A DNA stretch of 14,926 nt. Source: Streptosporangiaceae bacterium (GTDB taxonomy: Bacteria > Actinomycetota > Actinomycetes > Streptosporangiales > Streptosporangiaceae). Below are positions 1-6,619 of the stretch, piece by piece. The notes under the pieces were generated by a model. The model saw nothing but the letters and a program-made list of their open reading frames with translations. It had not been told where the DNA came from and ran no database searches. The stretch covers positions 1-14,926 of the forward strand of contig JAICWX010000218.1 in assembly GCA_025934635.1 (NCBI GenBank), written 5' to 3'. How positions within the stretch are numbered: the first letter of the stretch is position 1; the number at the start of each line of letters is the position of its first letter. The position numbers were made by a program, and so were the translations under genes.

Positions 1-119
1 AGCTCCCGGGCCAGCTCGGTCACCGGCCGCTCGCCCGCCCGCAGCAGCACCAGGATCTCCCGGCGCTGCGGCTCGGCGATCGCGTTGAAGACGTCCGACG
101 TCGTCGCTGCTCGTGCCAT
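1..119 (-). CDS. ArsR-family helix-turn-helix repressor, N-terminal part (runs off the window)
   Basis: Reading leftward from an ATG at 117-119, the first 39 residues contain DVFNAIAEPQRREILVLL followed by a GERPVTELAREL segment. This is the characteristic start of ArsR/SmtB-type winged-helix regulators: helix 1, then the A-x-P-x-R-R-x-I-L signature, then the first part of the HTH. The rest lies outside the window, so no effector-binding residues can be judged. It is divergent from the MFS transporter, with a perfect palindrome in the shared intergenic region. The usual arrangement for this family is a repressor that controls itself and the neighbouring exporter; that role is inferred from the layout. 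Confidence 0.85.
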   Translation of the reverse strand, partial: MARAATTSDVFNAIAEPQRREILVLLRAGERPVTELARE

Positions 120-131
120 GGGCGCTATCAT

Positions 132-147
132 ATGCCGATATCGGCAT
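132..147. promoter_or_regulatory. Perfect 16-bp palindrome, probable ArsR-type operator
   Basis: The sequence ATGCCGATATCGGCAT is a perfect 16-bp inverted repeat lying 12 bp upstream of the repressor ATG and about 93 bp upstream of the chosen MFS start. The flanks do not continue the symmetry. Dimeric winged-helix regulators bind such sites, so this is the natural candidate operator for both divergent genes. Function is inferred from position and symmetry only. Confidence 0.7.
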
Positions 148-240
148 GCGTCAAGCCGGAGGAACCAGGCGCCCGGGAAGTACCAGGCCGCGTGCCGTGT
201 TCGAGCCAAGGTGTGTTCTGCCTGCGGAGTCCCCACCCAC

Positions 241-1551
241 GTGCTCGAGCTCGACCAGGTCGCCCCGTCCGATGAGATAAGCGCCCAGGCCGCTCAGGTC
301 ACGGCGGCACCCGCCAAGTTCGCCGCACTGCGGAACCGCGACTGCCGGCCCTACCTGTTCGGGGCGGCACTGGCGATGATGGCCGACAACGTCGAGCACG
401 TCATCACCTACTGGGTGCTGTGGCAGAAGTTCCACTCCCCGGCGCTGGCCGGCTTCGAGGTCATCAGCCACTGGGTGCCGTTCCTGCTGTTCTCGGTGTA
501 CTTCGGGTCGCTGGCCGACCGGTACGACTGCCGCCGCCTGATCCAGGCCGCGCAGGCCCTGTTCATGCTGGTCTCGGCGCTGTGGGGGGTTCTGTTCCTC
601 ACCCACTCGCTGCGGGTCTGGGAAGCGTGCCTGCTGCTGGTCCTGCACGGCTGCGCGGGGGCGCTGTGGGGCCCGGGCGAGCAGCTGATGCTGCACGACT
701 TCGTCGGCCGGGAGGAACTGCCGAGCGCGGTGCGGCTCAACGCCACGTTCCGCAGCCTGGGCGTCCTGTTCGGCCCGGTCGTGGGCTCGGCGCTGCTGCT
801 CGGGCTGGGCCCGGTCCGGGGCATCTTCGTCAACATCGCGATCTACCTGCCGCTGACGCTGTTCCTGTTCCGCACCAAGTTCACCGGGCACCTGCGCGAC
901 CACGGGCCGCGGCCGCCCCGGGTCGGGATGCTGGGCTCGCTGCGGGTGCTGAAGGACGTCCGGTCCGACCACACCCTGGTCTCCATGATCGTGCTCGGCG
1001 GCCTCGGCTCGTTCTTCATCGGCACGTCGCTGCAGACCGCGATGCCGCTGTTCGCCCAGGATCTCGGGGCCGGCAGCGCCGGCCTCGCGTACGGGGTGCT
1101 GCTGTTCGCCAACGGCGCGGGCGGGGTGATCGGCGGCATCTTGCTCGAGGCCACCGGCAGCATCAAGCCGAACACCAAGGCGGCCGTGGTCAGCACCGCG
1201 GCCTACGGCGTGACCACCCTTTTCTTCGCGCTGACCGGCAGCTACCTGATCGCGCTGGCGTTGCTGTTCCTCGGCGGGATCGCGAACCTGGCCTCGATGT
1301 CGATCGGGCAGACCATCGTCCAGCTGCGGGCCGCACCCGCCGACCGCGGCCGGATCGTCGGCCTGTACGGCGTGTCAGCCAACGGGCTGCGGGCCGGGAG
1401 CGGGTTCACCGTCGGCATCCTCGGCGTGGCCGTCGGCATCCACGCCTCGCTGGGATTCAGCGCCGCCGCCCTGTGCATCGGCACGGTGGCCGCTGGGGTC
1501 TACGCCCTGCGCGGCGGACAGGACCCCGAGCACGACAGCCAGGTGGGATAA
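241..1551 (+). CDS. MFS transporter (MFS_3/EntS-like exporter), 12 membrane segments expected
   Basis: A 436-residue polytopic membrane protein. After a hydrophilic leader of about 35 residues, the first membrane helix covers the YLFGAALAMMADN region. The MFS motif A, GSLADRYDCRR, sits in the first cytoplasmic loop and the AxxxGPxxGSALLLG region resembles helix 5 of drug-exporter MFS proteins. A central charged loop and a second half rich in G/A helices complete the fold. The in-frame ATG at 85 would overlap the repressor gene and the palindrome, so I chose the GTG at 241, which has GGAG at 226-229; a GTG at 211 is the alternative. The family includes siderophore and drug exporters; the substrate is unknown. 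Control by the divergent ArsR protein is likely. Confidence 0.85.
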   Translation: MLELDQVAPSDEISAQAAQVTAAPAKFAALRNRDCRPYLFGAALAMMADNVEHVITYWVLWQKFHSPALAGFEVISHWVPFLLFSVYFGSLADRYDCRRLIQAAQALFMLVSALWGVLFLTHSLRVWEACLLLVLHGCAGALWGPGEQLMLHDFVGREELPSAVRLNATFRSLGVLFGPVVGSALLLGLGPVRGIFVNIAIYLPLTLFLFRTKFTGHLRDHGPRPPRVGMLGSLRVLKDVRSDHTLVSMIVLGGLGSFFIGTSLQTAMPLFAQDLGAGSAGLAYGVLLFANGAGGVIGGILLEATGSIKPNTKAAVVSTAAYGVTTLFFALTGSYLIALALLFLGGIANLASMSIGQTIVQLRAAPADRGRIVGLYGVSANGLRAGSGFTVGILGVAVGIHASLGFSAAALCIGTVAAGVYALRGGQDPEHDSQVG

Positions 1552-1561
1552 GTCCGCCTGC

Positions 1562-1870
1562 TTAGGCTTCCCTGATGCCGATGGCGCGGGCCCAGGCGGT
1601 GGTCAGGGACTCCACGACGGCGGCCGAGTCGAACTCCTTGCCCAGGAAGAACCAGATGTAGCAGGTCTGGTCCACCATGGCGCCGAGGATCTCGGCCATC
1701 ATCACCGGGTCGAGTTCGGGGTCGGCGATCCCGTCGGCCTGCATCCGGCGGATGCCGCGGGCCGACCGGTCGACGAAGGACTGGCGCAGCGCCAGGCGGA
1801 GCCGGCTCATTTCCGGCGTGAACGTGCCGACCTGCTCGATCAGCCCGATCATGACCGCATTCCGGCGGGC
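1562..1870 (-). pseudogene. TetR-family regulator, C-terminal ligand-binding fragment only
   Basis: Leftward reading gives RRNAVMIGLIEQV, then PEMSRLRLALRQSFVDRSAR, then PELDPVMMAEILGAMVDQ and a YIWFFLGKEF segment. This is the typical C-terminal domain of actinobacterial TetR regulators. The N-terminal HTH of about 100 residues is absent. The homologous reading continues upstream of the ATG at 1852 (to about 1868) and then meets a stop at 1877-1879, inside sequence that belongs to the oppositely oriented transposase fragment. The gene therefore lost its promoter and DNA-binding half at that junction. It is convergent with the MFS gene, 10 bp beyond that gene's stop. As it stands it is unlikely to be functional. 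Confidence 0.75.
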
Positions 1871-2490
1871 AGCTCGTCAAGACTGTCCCGTCCTGCCTGG
1901 ACGCCGAGGACCTGGCCATGCTGAAGATGCGCGGTGCGAGCCCGGCCGGCCCGCCGCCTGCCGCGCCCAGTCCGGCGAAAGCGGGCGCCCTGCCCGACGG
2001 CACAGTGATCGAGGTTGACCGTGCCGTCGACGGCGACGGAATCGCCGACCTGGCCGGGCGGCGAGTCAAGATCGGCGCCGAGCTGGCCCGCCGCCGGGTC
2101 ACCCTGCGGCTCGACGGGCACCTCATGCACGTCATCAGCGGCGGCGTCCTGGCCAAGACCCTGCCCAGCCCCGTCCCGGCCGACGGCCGGAGCAAGCTGC
2201 GGGGCGCCCGGATCGCCGCGGCCGCGCTGCCCGCGCCAGCTCCCGGCCCGGTCAGCGTCCAGCGCAAAATCCCCAAAGACGGGATCATCATGGTCACCCG
2301 GCAGCGGCTGCGCGTCGGCGCCAGCTACGCCGGGAAGATCGTCACCATTCACGTCGAGGACACGCACTTCCGTGTCACCTGCGACGGCGCCGAGATCGCC
2401 CTGCACCCCCGGACCGAGCAGCGCCCCGTCACCCGGTGGAAAGCCAACGTCCACGCTCCGAGGACCAAACCCGCGTCCAGCATCTCCTGA
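1870..2490 (+). pseudogene. IS481-like transposase, C-terminal fragment
   Basis: The reading frame opens directly at the junction with QLVKTVPSCLDAEDLA, before the first ATG at 1918, and continues through SPAGPPP, a VIEVDR segment, HLMHVISGGVLAKTLP, PGPVSVQRK and IIMVTRQRLRVGASYAGK to the stop at 2488-2490. This pattern, a small beta-rich C-terminal region with VKTVPS, G-R-PAGPPP and RxxVGxxxAGKxVT motifs, is what I recognise from the end of actinobacterial IS481-family transposases. The HTH and DDE catalytic core are completely missing, so it cannot transpose. It marks an insertion whose left part was removed together with the 5' end of the TetR gene. Confidence 0.75.
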
Positions 2491-2556
2491 GACTGTCAGT
2501 CATGTGGTGAGCCGAAATTGTCAACTAACTCCTGAGACCACACACCACAGAAATTG
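2484..2556. repeat. Short direct and inverted repeats at the right end of the IS481-like remnant
   Basis: CTCCTGAGAC occurs at 2484-2493 (covering the transposase stop) and again at 2529-2538. GAAATTG occurs at 2514-2520 and 2550-2556. TGTGGTG at 2503-2509 is the inverse of CACCACA at 2543-2549. The stretch is clearly less GC-rich than its surroundings. Its location immediately after the transposase stop suggests it holds the right end of the element, possibly with transposase-binding repeats. No matching left end can be found because that end is deleted. Confidence 0.5.
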
Positions 2557-2559
2557 CAA

Positions 2560-2605
2560 GGAACCGGGGAACCCGGGAACCCCAAAGCCCGGTTTCCCCG
2601 GTTCC
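2560..2605. terminator. GC-rich hairpin with perfect 12-bp arms, possible bidirectional terminator
   Basis: GGAACCGGGGAA at 2560-2571 is perfectly complementary to TTCCCCGGTTCC at 2594-2605 with a 22-nt loop that itself contains CCCGGG. It lies between the rightward transposase remnant and the leftward DUF397 gene, where a shared terminator would be expected. There is no U-tract, which is common for actinobacterial terminators, so function is a proposal. The remaining non-coding stretch from 2606 to 2782 is very GC-rich and shows nothing further that I recognise. Confidence 0.45.
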
Positions 2606-2782
2606 CCGGACCCCTCCCGCCCTTCCCCCAGGCCCGAGGGCGCGCTCCGCGCGCCACGGGCGACTCACATACCGCGCCGACCCCGGCTCCCGCGGAAACC
2701 AGTACCCAGCCCGCCGGCACCCCCGTACCGCGCCCGCCCGGCCGGTGCGGAAAACGGCCAGGCCGCACCGGAGCGAGCGCGT

Positions 2783-3001
2783 CTACCGCCGCCGGCCCGG
2801 CTCGTCCGGTCCAAGCGCCCCCGCGCGGACCCTGGCGACGAACCCGCGCCACCCGGCCGGGGTGCACCGGCAGGCCGCCCCGCCGGGGTTCTTGGTGTCG
2901 CGGACCATGACCATGCCGTCGTCGTCCCGGCCGACCTCGACGCACTCACCGCCGTTGCCGCTGTAGCTGGAGGTCCGCCAGCCCGGGTTCAGGTCTTCCA
3001 T
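2783..3001 (-). CDS. DUF397 domain protein
   Basis: A 72-residue protein starting MEDLNPGWRTSSYSGNGGEC and containing CVEVGRDDDGMVMVRDTKNP. W-R-(K/T)-S-S-(Y/F)-S, then G-x-x-C-V-E-V, then V-R-D-(S/T)-K-(N/D)-P is the diagnostic order of motifs for DUF397, a small single-domain family of actinobacteria. The start overlaps the end of the upstream XRE/DUF5753 gene by 13 nt, implying translational coupling. DUF397 proteins are commonly encoded directly beside such regulators in whiJ/abaA-like loci and are thought to modulate them; the biochemical role here is not shown by sequence. The C-terminal tail after FVARVRAGALG is non-conserved and basic. Confidence 0.9.
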   Translation of the reverse strand: MEDLNPGWRTSSYSGNGGECVEVGRDDDGMVMVRDTKNPGGAACRCTPAGWRGFVARVRAGALGPDEPGRRR

Positions 3002-3819
3002 AGCTCATCAGCCAATCTCAGTATCAGCTCCCGCGACAGCCCCCGGGGCAGCGCGTCCGCGCGGACCCGGCCGAAGGCTACCTCCGCCTTGCGGACCAGC
3101 GACCGGTCCTCGGTCGTCTGGCCCTGCACCGCGTCTATGTGCAGCACATCCGGGGTCCCGTCCCCGCTGGCCAGGTTCACCGGCCCGCCCAGCCCCGCGT
3201 TCGCGCCACTGGCGGCCGGGACGACCTGCACCGAGATGAACGGCCGCAGCGACAGCTCCGCCACCTCCCGCAGCTGATCATGCATCACCTGCGGCGACCC
3301 GACCAGCCGGTGCAGCACCAGCTCATCCAGCACCACCGCGATATCGGGCGGGTCCGCCTTGTCGAAGATCATCTTTCTGGCCTGGCGGGCGTCCACCAGC
3401 GCCCCGATCGCCTCATCGGATGTGTCGGTCTGCGCGGCCAGCAGCAGCGCCCGCGCGTACTCCGCCGTCTGCAACAGGCCCGGGATGATGATCGGCTGCC
3501 AGTACCGCAGCGACACCGCCCCCGCCTCGGCCTCCAGCCACGACTCGAACCACGACGGCACCGGCCCCGCCGCCGACCGGGCCAGCCGCGCCAGCCGCCC
3601 GAACAACTCCCCGTCCAGCCCGCACGCCGCGCACCACGCCGCTAGCACCTCCGGCGTCGGCGGACGCTCCCCGATCTCGGCCTTGGCCACGACCGTCCGG
3701 TCGAACCCCAGCCTGCCTGCTAGGGCCTCCTGGCTGGAGAACCCGGCTGCGACCCGGCCGCGGCGCAGCTCCGCGCCCAGGAACGCGGCGGGATGGGTCT
3801 CAGGATCACGTACGGCCAT
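2989..3819 (-). CDS. XRE-family transcriptional regulator with DUF5753 domain
   Basis: A 276-residue protein. Residues 10-70 form an XRE helix-turn-helix (AELRRGRVAAGFSSQEALAG, then a DRTVVAKAEIGERPPTPEVL stretch). From about residue 95 comes the DUF5753 domain, with the landmark YWQPIIIPGLLQTAEYARAL, a VLDELVLHRLVG segment and RPFISVQVVP. I chose the ATG at 3817-3819 because GGAGGG precedes it at good spacing and the fold begins there; upstream in-frame ATGs would add 34 unconserved residues. It is coupled by a 13-nt overlap to the DUF397 gene. Homologues (WhiJ-like) act in developmental control in Streptomyces; which genes this one regulates is unknown. Confidence 0.9.
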   Translation of the reverse strand: MAVRDPETHPAAFLGAELRRGRVAAGFSSQEALAGRLGFDRTVVAKAEIGERPPTPEVLAAWCAACGLDGELFGRLARLARSAAGPVPSWFESWLEAEAGAVSLRYWQPIIIPGLLQTAEYARALLLAAQTDTSDEAIGALVDARQARKMIFDKADPPDIAVVLDELVLHRLVGSPQVMHDQLREVAELSLRPFISVQVVPAASGANAGLGGPVNLASGDGTPDVLHIDAVQGQTTEDRSLVRKAEVAFGRVRADALPRGLSRELILRLADELWKT

Positions 3820-4033
3820 CGTGGCGGCCCTCCGGGTGCTCGTGGCAGATCCAGGCATGACCCCTGCCCGGCGTCCTCCGGCCAGGCACAATCGTCGCAT
3901 TACGCGTGCTCGCGGACGCACGCCGCACCTGACATCTCACAGGACTACAGCACACCCGGTGGCACATCGGCGCAGTCAAGGCGCCTAGCCACGGAGTCAT
4001 GAGGGCTCGGCCATACGAGGGAACGCCTTGGTT
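3820..4033. other. Intergenic region upstream of the XRE/DUF5753 gene
   Basis: A 214-bp gap between two leftward genes. It must contain the promoter of the XRE/DUF397 pair, and the GGAGGG ribosome-binding site is at about 3829-3834. I found no convincing -35/-10 pair, repeat or hairpin. A short open frame crosses it in the plus direction but shows no family features. Confidence 0.3.
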
Positions 4034-5029
4034 TCAGGCGTCGGCGATGCGGAGGGAACTGGCCGGGCCGACAGTCACCCTGGCCTGGCCGCCGATCGGG
4101 AACGTGGCGAGCGGGCTGGTGTGACCGAAGTCGACGTTGCCCAGCACGGGCAGGCCGGCCAGGCGGTCCTCGTGGGCGATGATCTGCTCGAGCAGATGCC
4201 GGGAGACGCGGCTCGCCTCCTGGAAGCGGCCGATCACCACCCCCCGGACGTCGGCGGCGCCGGGCAGCTGCAGCAGGGACGTCAGGTCCCGGGCAAAGGT
4301 GTCGGCGGAGGTCAGATCGTCGTCCTCGAGCATGAGGAGGGCGCCGTCCAGGGAAGGCATGTACTCGGTGCCCTGGAGCAGGTTGAGGGTGCACAGGTTG
4401 CCGCCGACAATGCGGCCGGCCGCCTGACCCGGGGCAAGCGGCCACCAGCCTTCGCCCGGATGCTCGGTCCTGTCGTCCTGATCGAGGAACCACAGGTCAT
4501 CGGTCCAGGCCCGGGCCGGGTGCAGGTCAAATGATCCGCTGCCGAACAGGGCCTGCGTGAACCAGTCCAAGGTCTGCCCGAAGTGGTCGCGCATCCCGAA
4601 GCTGGACCAGTGCGGCCCGGAATAGGTGATCAGGCCGGTCCGGGCCAGGATGGCGTTCTGCAGGGCGGTGATGTCGGAGTAGCCGCACAGGATCTTCGGG
4701 TTCGCCGCGATGAGGTCCCAGTCCAGGTGGGGCAGCAACTGGTTGCTGTTGAACCCGCCGATCACGGTGATGATGCCGGCCACGTCCGGGTCGGCGAACG
4801 CCGCGTGCAGGTCCGCGACCCGCGACGCCACCGGCGAGGAGTCGAAATCGTCACGTTCGTCGACGTGGTCGCCGAACGCCAGCCGCAGGCCCAGGGCGGC
4901 GAAGCGGGCGCCGATGTTGGCGCTGTGATCATGCTCGGCCACGAACGACCGGCTGCGGGCAGGCGCCACCACCCGCACCGTGTCACCACGGCGGAACTTG
5001 CGGGGGATGAGCGGGCCCGGCGCGGTCAC
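4034..5029 (-). CDS. LD-carboxypeptidase, peptidase family S66 (LdcA/MccF-like)
   Basis: A 331-residue cytoplasmic serine peptidase without signal peptide. The opening RRGDTVRVVAPARS is the family's N-terminal strand. The nucleophile Ser95 lies in ITVIGGFNSNQLL, the catalytic glutamate is Glu235 in LLMLEDDDL, and the histidine is His303 in NVDFGHTSP, so the Ser-Glu-His triad looks complete. KILCGYSDITALQNAI and GRIVGGNLCTLNLL are further family signatures. S66 enzymes cleave LD bonds of recycled murein tetrapeptides or, in the MccF branch, the acyl-sulfamoyl amide of microcin C-type antibiotics; the two cannot be told apart here. The start is a GTG with no clear ribosome-binding site. It lies 12 nt downstream of the cupin remnant. 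Confidence 0.9.
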   Translation of the reverse strand: MTAPGPLIPRKFRRGDTVRVVAPARSRSFVAEHDHSANIGARFAALGLRLAFGDHVDERDDFDSSPVASRVADLHAAFADPDVAGIITVIGGFNSNQLLPHLDWDLIAANPKILCGYSDITALQNAILARTGLITYSGPHWSSFGMRDHFGQTLDWFTQALFGSGSFDLHPARAWTDDLWFLDQDDRTEHPGEGWWPLAPGQAAGRIVGGNLCTLNLLQGTEYMPSLDGALLMLEDDDLTSADTFARDLTSLLQLPGAADVRGVVIGRFQEASRVSRHLLEQIIAHEDRLAGLPVLGNVDFGHTSPLATFPIGGQARVTVGPASSLRIADA

Positions 5030-5041
5030 GGCGCCATTGTG

Positions 5042-5165
5042 TCAGGCGCGGCGGGCACCGGTGACGGCAACGACCAGGACGCAGGGCTCGGCTGACTTAT
5101 TCCGCCAGGCGTGCCGGGTGCTGTGCTGGACTAGGACGCCGCCGGCCGGCGGGATGTAGGTGCGC
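5042..5165 (-). pseudogene. Cupin-domain protein, C-terminal remnant
   Basis: Leftward reading gives PRTYIPPAGGVLVQHSTRHAW, continuing RNKSAEPCVLVVAVTGA to a stop at 5042-5044. The pattern G-x-x-V-x-x-x-x-x-x-H-A-W-x-N-x-S-x-E-P-C is the second cupin motif and final strands of small cupins that end in V-x-x-x-x-x-A. Upstream of about residue 27 of the open frame the similarity ends and the frame runs into the ACT-domain gene. About the last third of a cupin is present and the metal-binding first motif is missing. I read it as a fragment left by deletion, not a functional small protein. Confidence 0.5.
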
Positions 5166-5192
5166 GGCTGCGCCGCCTGCTCAGCTGACCGG

Positions 5193-5561
5193 TTACCGCC
5201 GGACCTGGTGGCCGGCTGCCCGCAGCACCGCGCACGCCTCATCCAGCCGGTCGGCCGGGACGAAGACGAGGTCGCCGTCGTAGCCCGAAACCACCCAGAC
5301 CGACACGCCGCCGGCCGCCAGCGGCGCCACGATCGCGCTCAGCATCCCCGTCGCCTGCACGTCATGCGCCGCGTCGCCGTTCCACAGCGCCGACCACGCA
5401 TCGCGGCCGGCGTCGTCGCGCCGCATCACCGTGCATCCGTCCGGACCGAACACGACGGCGAGGACGTCCGCGCGCGGGACAACCTCGGTGACATCGGCCG
5501 GGCGGTCAAGAACGTAGGAACCGTCGAGCACCCGCAGCGTCTGATGGCTGGGCCCGGACAT
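5193..5561 (-). CDS. ACT-domain protein (amino-acid-binding type)
   Basis: A 122-residue protein. The N-terminal half (LRVLDGSYVLDRPADV, then VFGPDGCTVMRRDD) precedes an ACT-like segment with LSAIVAPLAAGGVSVWVVSG, DLVFVPADRLDEACAVL and AAGHQV. This is the arrangement of the small bacterial ACT_7-type proteins, where P-L-A-x-x-G-(I/V)-S marks the ligand-binding loop. Such proteins bind amino acids and often regulate a neighbouring activity; the ligand cannot be assigned. Its ATG lies 2 nt after the stop of the metallo-beta-lactamase-fold gene, so the two are certainly co-transcribed. Confidence 0.8.
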   Translation of the reverse strand: MSGPSHQTLRVLDGSYVLDRPADVTEVVPRADVLAVVFGPDGCTVMRRDDAGRDAWSALWNGDAAHDVQATGMLSAIVAPLAAGGVSVWVVSGYDGDLVFVPADRLDEACAVLRAAGHQVRR

Positions 5562-5563
5562 CG

Positions 5564-6397
5564 TCAGGCCCTCCCGTCGCGCTCGCCACTGCGGGCGAGG
5601 CTCTGGAGTTGCCAGGAGTGCACGTCACCCACCCAGTCCCAGCCAGGCTTGGCCGAGAGGCCGATCCGCGGGTCGCTGGGAACCTGGGCGTCACGCACGG
5701 CATCCACGTACGCCCCGTCCTGGTCGATCCGCGCGCGTACCTGATCAGCTCCGCCAGTGGAACCGTGCCCGGGGATCAGCACATCGACGTCGCCCGCCAC
5801 GCCCTCGAGCAGCCGCAGCGCGGCGAGGTAGTCCTCGATGGGGTCAGCGGTGCCGTTCAGGTCGAGCATCGGAATCAGGACGTCAGAGAGCATGTCGCCG
5901 GCGGCGAGAACCCCGCGGTCCTCGATCAGCAGCGCCGCATGGCCCGGGGCGTGTGCCTGGTGCTCGATGATCCGGACCCGGGGGCCGTCCCACGGGATCT
6001 GCGCCGTCCCGGCGGGCAGGCCGGTGATGAGGCCGAGCAGGTCCAGCGGCACCTGCTTGGCGATGTCCTGCGGTATCAGCTGGGCGGCGATGCGGGCCTT
6101 CGCACCCGGGTCCGACAGCCGGTCCCGGGCAAAGGCCGCCCCGCGGGCCGTGCCGTAACGGGGCGCATCGCCGAACCGGGCGTCCCAGAGCAGGTGATCC
6201 CAATGCGGATGGGTGGAAAATCCGGCCACGACGGGCTGGCCGAGCTCGCCAAGGTCCTTCGCGAGGTCGGCCAGCTCGGAGCCGAGCACGCCGGGGTCGA
6301 CGAGCAGCACGCCAGCCCGGCCCTGCACGACGACGGCGTTGCTCTGGCAGAACTCGCTCTGGTGGACCAGCACACCGTCGGCAACCTGCGTCAGCAC
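5564..6397 (-). CDS. Metallo-beta-lactamase-fold hydrolase
   Basis: A 277-residue protein with a complete set of metal ligands: THPHWDH (His63, His65, Asp67, His68), His152 in HAPGH, Asp167 in LAAGD and His210 in LIPGHG. The SNAVVV and VLLVDPG segments are the usual first strands. Tryptophan inside the HxHxDH box is a frequent variant. The start is a GTG at 6395-6397 with an excellent AAGGAG six bases upstream. The family covers hydrolases of thioesters, lactones and beta-lactams; the spacing of the motifs fits a general hydrolase of glyoxalase-II or quinoprotein type and does not identify a substrate. It is the first gene of a leftward operon with the ACT-domain gene. Confidence 0.88.
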   Translation of the reverse strand: MLTQVADGVLVHQSEFCQSNAVVVQGRAGVLLVDPGVLGSELADLAKDLGELGQPVVAGFSTHPHWDHLLWDARFGDAPRYGTARGAAFARDRLSDPGAKARIAAQLIPQDIAKQVPLDLLGLITGLPAGTAQIPWDGPRVRIIEHQAHAPGHAALLIEDRGVLAAGDMLSDVLIPMLDLNGTADPIEDYLAALRLLEGVAGDVDVLIPGHGSTGGADQVRARIDQDGAYVDAVRDAQVPSDPRIGLSAKPGWDWVGDVHSWQLQSLARSGERDGRA

Positions 6398-6420
6398 GGG
6401 CGGCTCCTTCCGCTTGTAGC

Positions 6421-6470
6421 TTGCAACCGCTTCTCGAGACCGTAGTACGTAGCGATAGCAGATTGCAACC
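6421..6470 (-). promoter_or_regulatory. Probable promoter/operator of the metallo-hydrolase operon, with paired TTGCAACC repeats
   Basis: On the minus strand, TTGCAA (6463-6468) and TACGGT (6439-6444) are separated by 18 bp and form a reasonable actinobacterial sigma-70-type promoter, which would start transcription about 30-35 bases upstream of the GTG. TTGCAACC occurs in identical orientation at 6421-6428 and 6463-6470, 42 bp apart, or four helical turns. One copy covers the -35 element and the other lies just after the predicted start. This is the geometry of a repressor with two phased operators. The regulator is not identifiable. Confidence 0.5.
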
Positions 6471-6619
6471 AGTTAAGGCCGAGCCGGCCAGCAGGCGCGC
6501 CCATCCGTCGGCGATGGTAGGGAAAACACCCGCATACGACGGCGGCAAACCGCATTCCCCCTGCCTGGCCGACGGCCGTACCGTTTCGGCAAGAGCTGAC
6601 GGGACGCCCGGAGGACATG

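Noticed and set aside
85..240. N-terminal extension of the MFS protein to the ATG at 85
   Set aside because: It would overlap the divergent repressor gene and read through the palindromic operator, and the extra residues lack any pattern.
420..1565. A 381-codon open frame overlapping the MFS gene
   Set aside because: Arginine/proline-rich frame-shifted reading of the transporter; the transporter frame has membrane helices and motif A.
2496..2945. A 149-codon minus-strand frame overlapping DUF397
   Set aside because: It is an alternate reading of DUF397 extended through the GC-rich hairpin region and lacks conserved motifs; the DUF397 frame is clearly the coding one.
2015..3277. A 420-codon open frame on the plus strand
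   Set aside because: It is proline/serine/arginine-rich GC-driven sequence crossing the transposase fragment, the non-coding hairpin region and the antisense of DUF397 and the XRE gene; it has no domain character.
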